Below are positions 62,619 through 64,000 of a DNA stretch of 64,000 nucleotides, piece after piece (position 1 is the stretch's first letter; every line of letters starts with the position of its first letter). Position numbers and translations under genes: made by a program. The notes beneath the pieces were generated by a model. That model saw only the letters and a list, made by a program, of their open reading frames with translations, searched no databases and was not told the DNA's origin. Source of the stretch: Azorinus chamasolen (taxonomy: Eukaryota; Mollusca; Bivalvia; Cardiida; Solecurtidae); assembly GCA_963576725.1 (NCBI GenBank), contig OY755252.1, forward strand, positions 56,077,985 through 56,141,984, read 5' to 3'.

Positions 62619-62935
62619 GCCTAAAGATATCAATGCATTTTCATTAAGTTGTCGCTATAAAGATACAGTAAAATCTCCTAAAGATATCAATGTATTTTCA
62701 TTAAGTTGTCGCTATAGAGATACAGTAAAATCTCCTAAAGATATCAATGTATTTTCATTAAGTTGTCGCTATAGAGATACAGTAAAATCTCCTAAAGATA
62801 CCAATGTATTTTCATTAAGTTACAGTAAAATCTCCTAAAGATATCAATGTATTTTCATTAAGTTGTCGCTATAGAGATACAGTAAAAGCTCCTTAAGAGA
62901 CCAATGTATTTTCATTACGTTGTCGCTATAGAGAT
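62619..62935 (+). repeat. 57-bp minisatellite ending in a K-type MITE
   Basis: Units of CTAAAGATATCAATGTATTT ... GAGATACAGTAAAATCTC at 62621, 62678, 62735, 62792 (truncated), 62835 and 62892. The shared TACAGTAAAATCTC is the K left end. Confidence 0.92.
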
Positions 62936-63072
62936 ACAGTAAAATCTCGATTATTCTATCACTGAAACACGTATTATGATCGATTTTCAAGACAGGTGGC
63001 AGCTTAATGCCACCTGCCTAAACGGGTCTAAATTCTTCTATACATTTTTTGAATACTCGAGATTTTACTGTA
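62935..63072. mobile_element. K-type MITE lacking its centre
   Basis: TACAGTAAAATCTCGATTAT to TACTCGAGATTTTACTGTA. The inner hairpin is deleted between GGTGGCAGCTTAATG and CCACCTGCC. Confidence 0.82.
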
Positions 63073-63119
63073 TTTTCTCAGCAATACAAGAGCCATTCTC
63101 TCAAGGCTCAAGCAATGTA

Positions 63120-63357
63120 TTAATCACTTTCCTGTTGAATATTCATGTAAGAATTAATGACACCATGCATATTAATTAGCTCAATTTTATAATGTATATG
63201 TACACATGATATTTTGGTATTTACAGATACTCTAGACTCAGACCTATGTTACTCCATAAGCAAAAAGAGCAGATCTTGGTCAGATGGCTCCTGTAGGAGC
63301 CGGCTGGTCTGGTCTGGGTCTACTCTATTTGCGAAAACGTGAAAAGGAAAGGGTTAA
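63120..63357 (+). mobile_element. P-type TTAA MITE
   Basis: TTAATCACTTTCCTGTTGAA to GAAAAGGAAAGGGTTAA; core ATGGCTCCTGTAGGAGCCGG. Confidence 0.85.
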
Positions 63358-63417
63358 TAGTTGCACTGCTATTAACGGTTAAGACTGAATCTGTTTAATA
63401 GCCGGTCAATGGAGTCT

Positions 63418-63662
63418 TTAACCCTTTCGGTGCCAAATTTCTAATTGTCGTCTGCAATACACGTTTGTTAAATCATTCAGTAAATGAGGAAATGAGATAA
63501 ATAAATTCAAATTTTAAAGGAATAAAGTACAAATATAGAAATAGAGACTGAGACAAAAAGTGAAGTCCCTGAACAGACGCCGCCTTGAAATAGCGGCGTC
63601 TGATCTGGGACTGCCCTATTTGTCGTTGTGCATTTATGCAACACTGGCGGTGAAAATGTTAA
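63418..63662 (+). mobile_element. D-type TTAA MITE
   Basis: TTAACCCTTTCGGTGCCAAA to CTGGCGGTGAAAATGTTAA; core CGCCTTGAAATAGCGGCG. Confidence 0.88.
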
Positions 63663-63880
63663 CCCTTTAACTGCTCAATATCCACGTCAGAAATCATGTC
63701 ATCATGAATATTTATTAGCAGATTTTTTTAATATAAACTTTTCAATGATATTTTATGCTTTGACATCTATATAGTTATTTTAAAGCAAACAGAGCAGAAC
63801 CGTATCAGGGTCGGTTTTATCTGGGTCTACTCTGTTTAAAAATGCGTGAAAAGGCGTTTATATTGAGGAAAAGATAAAAG
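63659..63880 (+). mobile_element. P-type MITE sharing TTAA with the D element
   Basis: TTAACCCTTTAACTGCTCAA; GTATCAGGGTCGGTTTTATC (core rearranged); TATATTGAGGAAAAGA. Confidence 0.72.
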
Positions 63881-63923
63881 CTTGATCGAATCGGAAGTGG
63901 ACAAAATTGGACCAGGTCTTAAT

Positions 63924-64000
63924 TTAACCCTTTCGGCGCCAAATTTCTAATTGTCGTCTGCAATCCAAGTTTGTTAAATCATTTAGTAAAATAAGGAAAT
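63924..64000 (+). mobile_element. D-type TTAA MITE, cut by window end
   Basis: TTAACCCTTTCGGCGCCAAA then TCGTCTGCAATCCAAG, identical to other D left ends. Confidence 0.85.

Overview
This is a eukaryotic, AT-rich, intron-bearing nuclear sequence. The dense short palindromic transposons, the tRNA-derived SINEs (one ending in a CTCA-repeat tail like those of bivalve SINEs) and tandem arrays followed by a GACG microsatellite, resembling bivalve 'pearl'/Helentron elements, suggest a mollusc, most likely a bivalve. That assignment is inference; no taxonomic marker gene is present.

One protein-coding gene is supported. Positions 470-13005 (+) hold the last 11 exons of a tetratricopeptide repeat protein 38 (TTC38) homologue. 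All introns are GT-AG, the frame is open across every junction, and the gene ends in a TGA. It encodes 426 residues here; roughly 40 N-terminal residues lie upstream of the window. I found no convincing gene from 13,006 to 64,000. Almost every longer open frame there is a repeat read through in some frame.

The rest is mobile DNA, mainly palindromic MITEs of about 200-330 bp. I use these working labels. TTAA-flanked group, ends resembling TTAACCC...GGGTTAA: A (end CTTTCGCTGCCAA, core GCCGAGTTACTCGGC), B (end CTTTACTCCATAAA), C (end CATTCCCTCAT, core TTTGCTCCTATAGGAGCAAA), D and E (end CTTTCGGCGCCAAA, GGCGGC core), L (end CATTTGCTCCCA), O and P (end CTTTCCCT), S, T and U. TA-flanked, pogo/Tigger-like group, ends resembling TACAGT...ACTGTA: F (CTCTATAACGGCC), G (CCTGTCTTAAGCGGCC), H (CGATATCTCGAA), I (CTCGTTACAACGG), J (CTCTAAACCGG) and K (TCGATTATTCGAA). 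M, N, Q and Z are other palindromic repeats.

Layout: 1-13,005 TTC38 with MITE-filled introns and, in intron 5, a small LTR pair carrying tRNA-like sequence. 13,006-24,900 intergenic MITEs, a 24-bp MITE-derived array, and a 54-bp minisatellite fused to a CA tract. 24,934-25,684 a fold-back element with a tRNA-like sequence in each arm. 26,200-31,730 sparse repeats, then a 200-bp assembly gap. 32,200-41,000 MITEs, a SINE and a 53-bp array. 41,132-46,304 one ~5.2-kb terminal-inverted-repeat insertion splitting an M repeat. 46,300-64,000 heavily nested MITEs, two more SINEs, microsatellites and two minisatellites derived from MITE ends.

The most interesting structure is how the MITEs relate to each other. 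TTAA-type elements repeatedly sit in the TTAA sites inside the arms of the TA-type G family. Families with unrelated ends and different target sites also share the same palindromic core, CTCCTATAGGAG.
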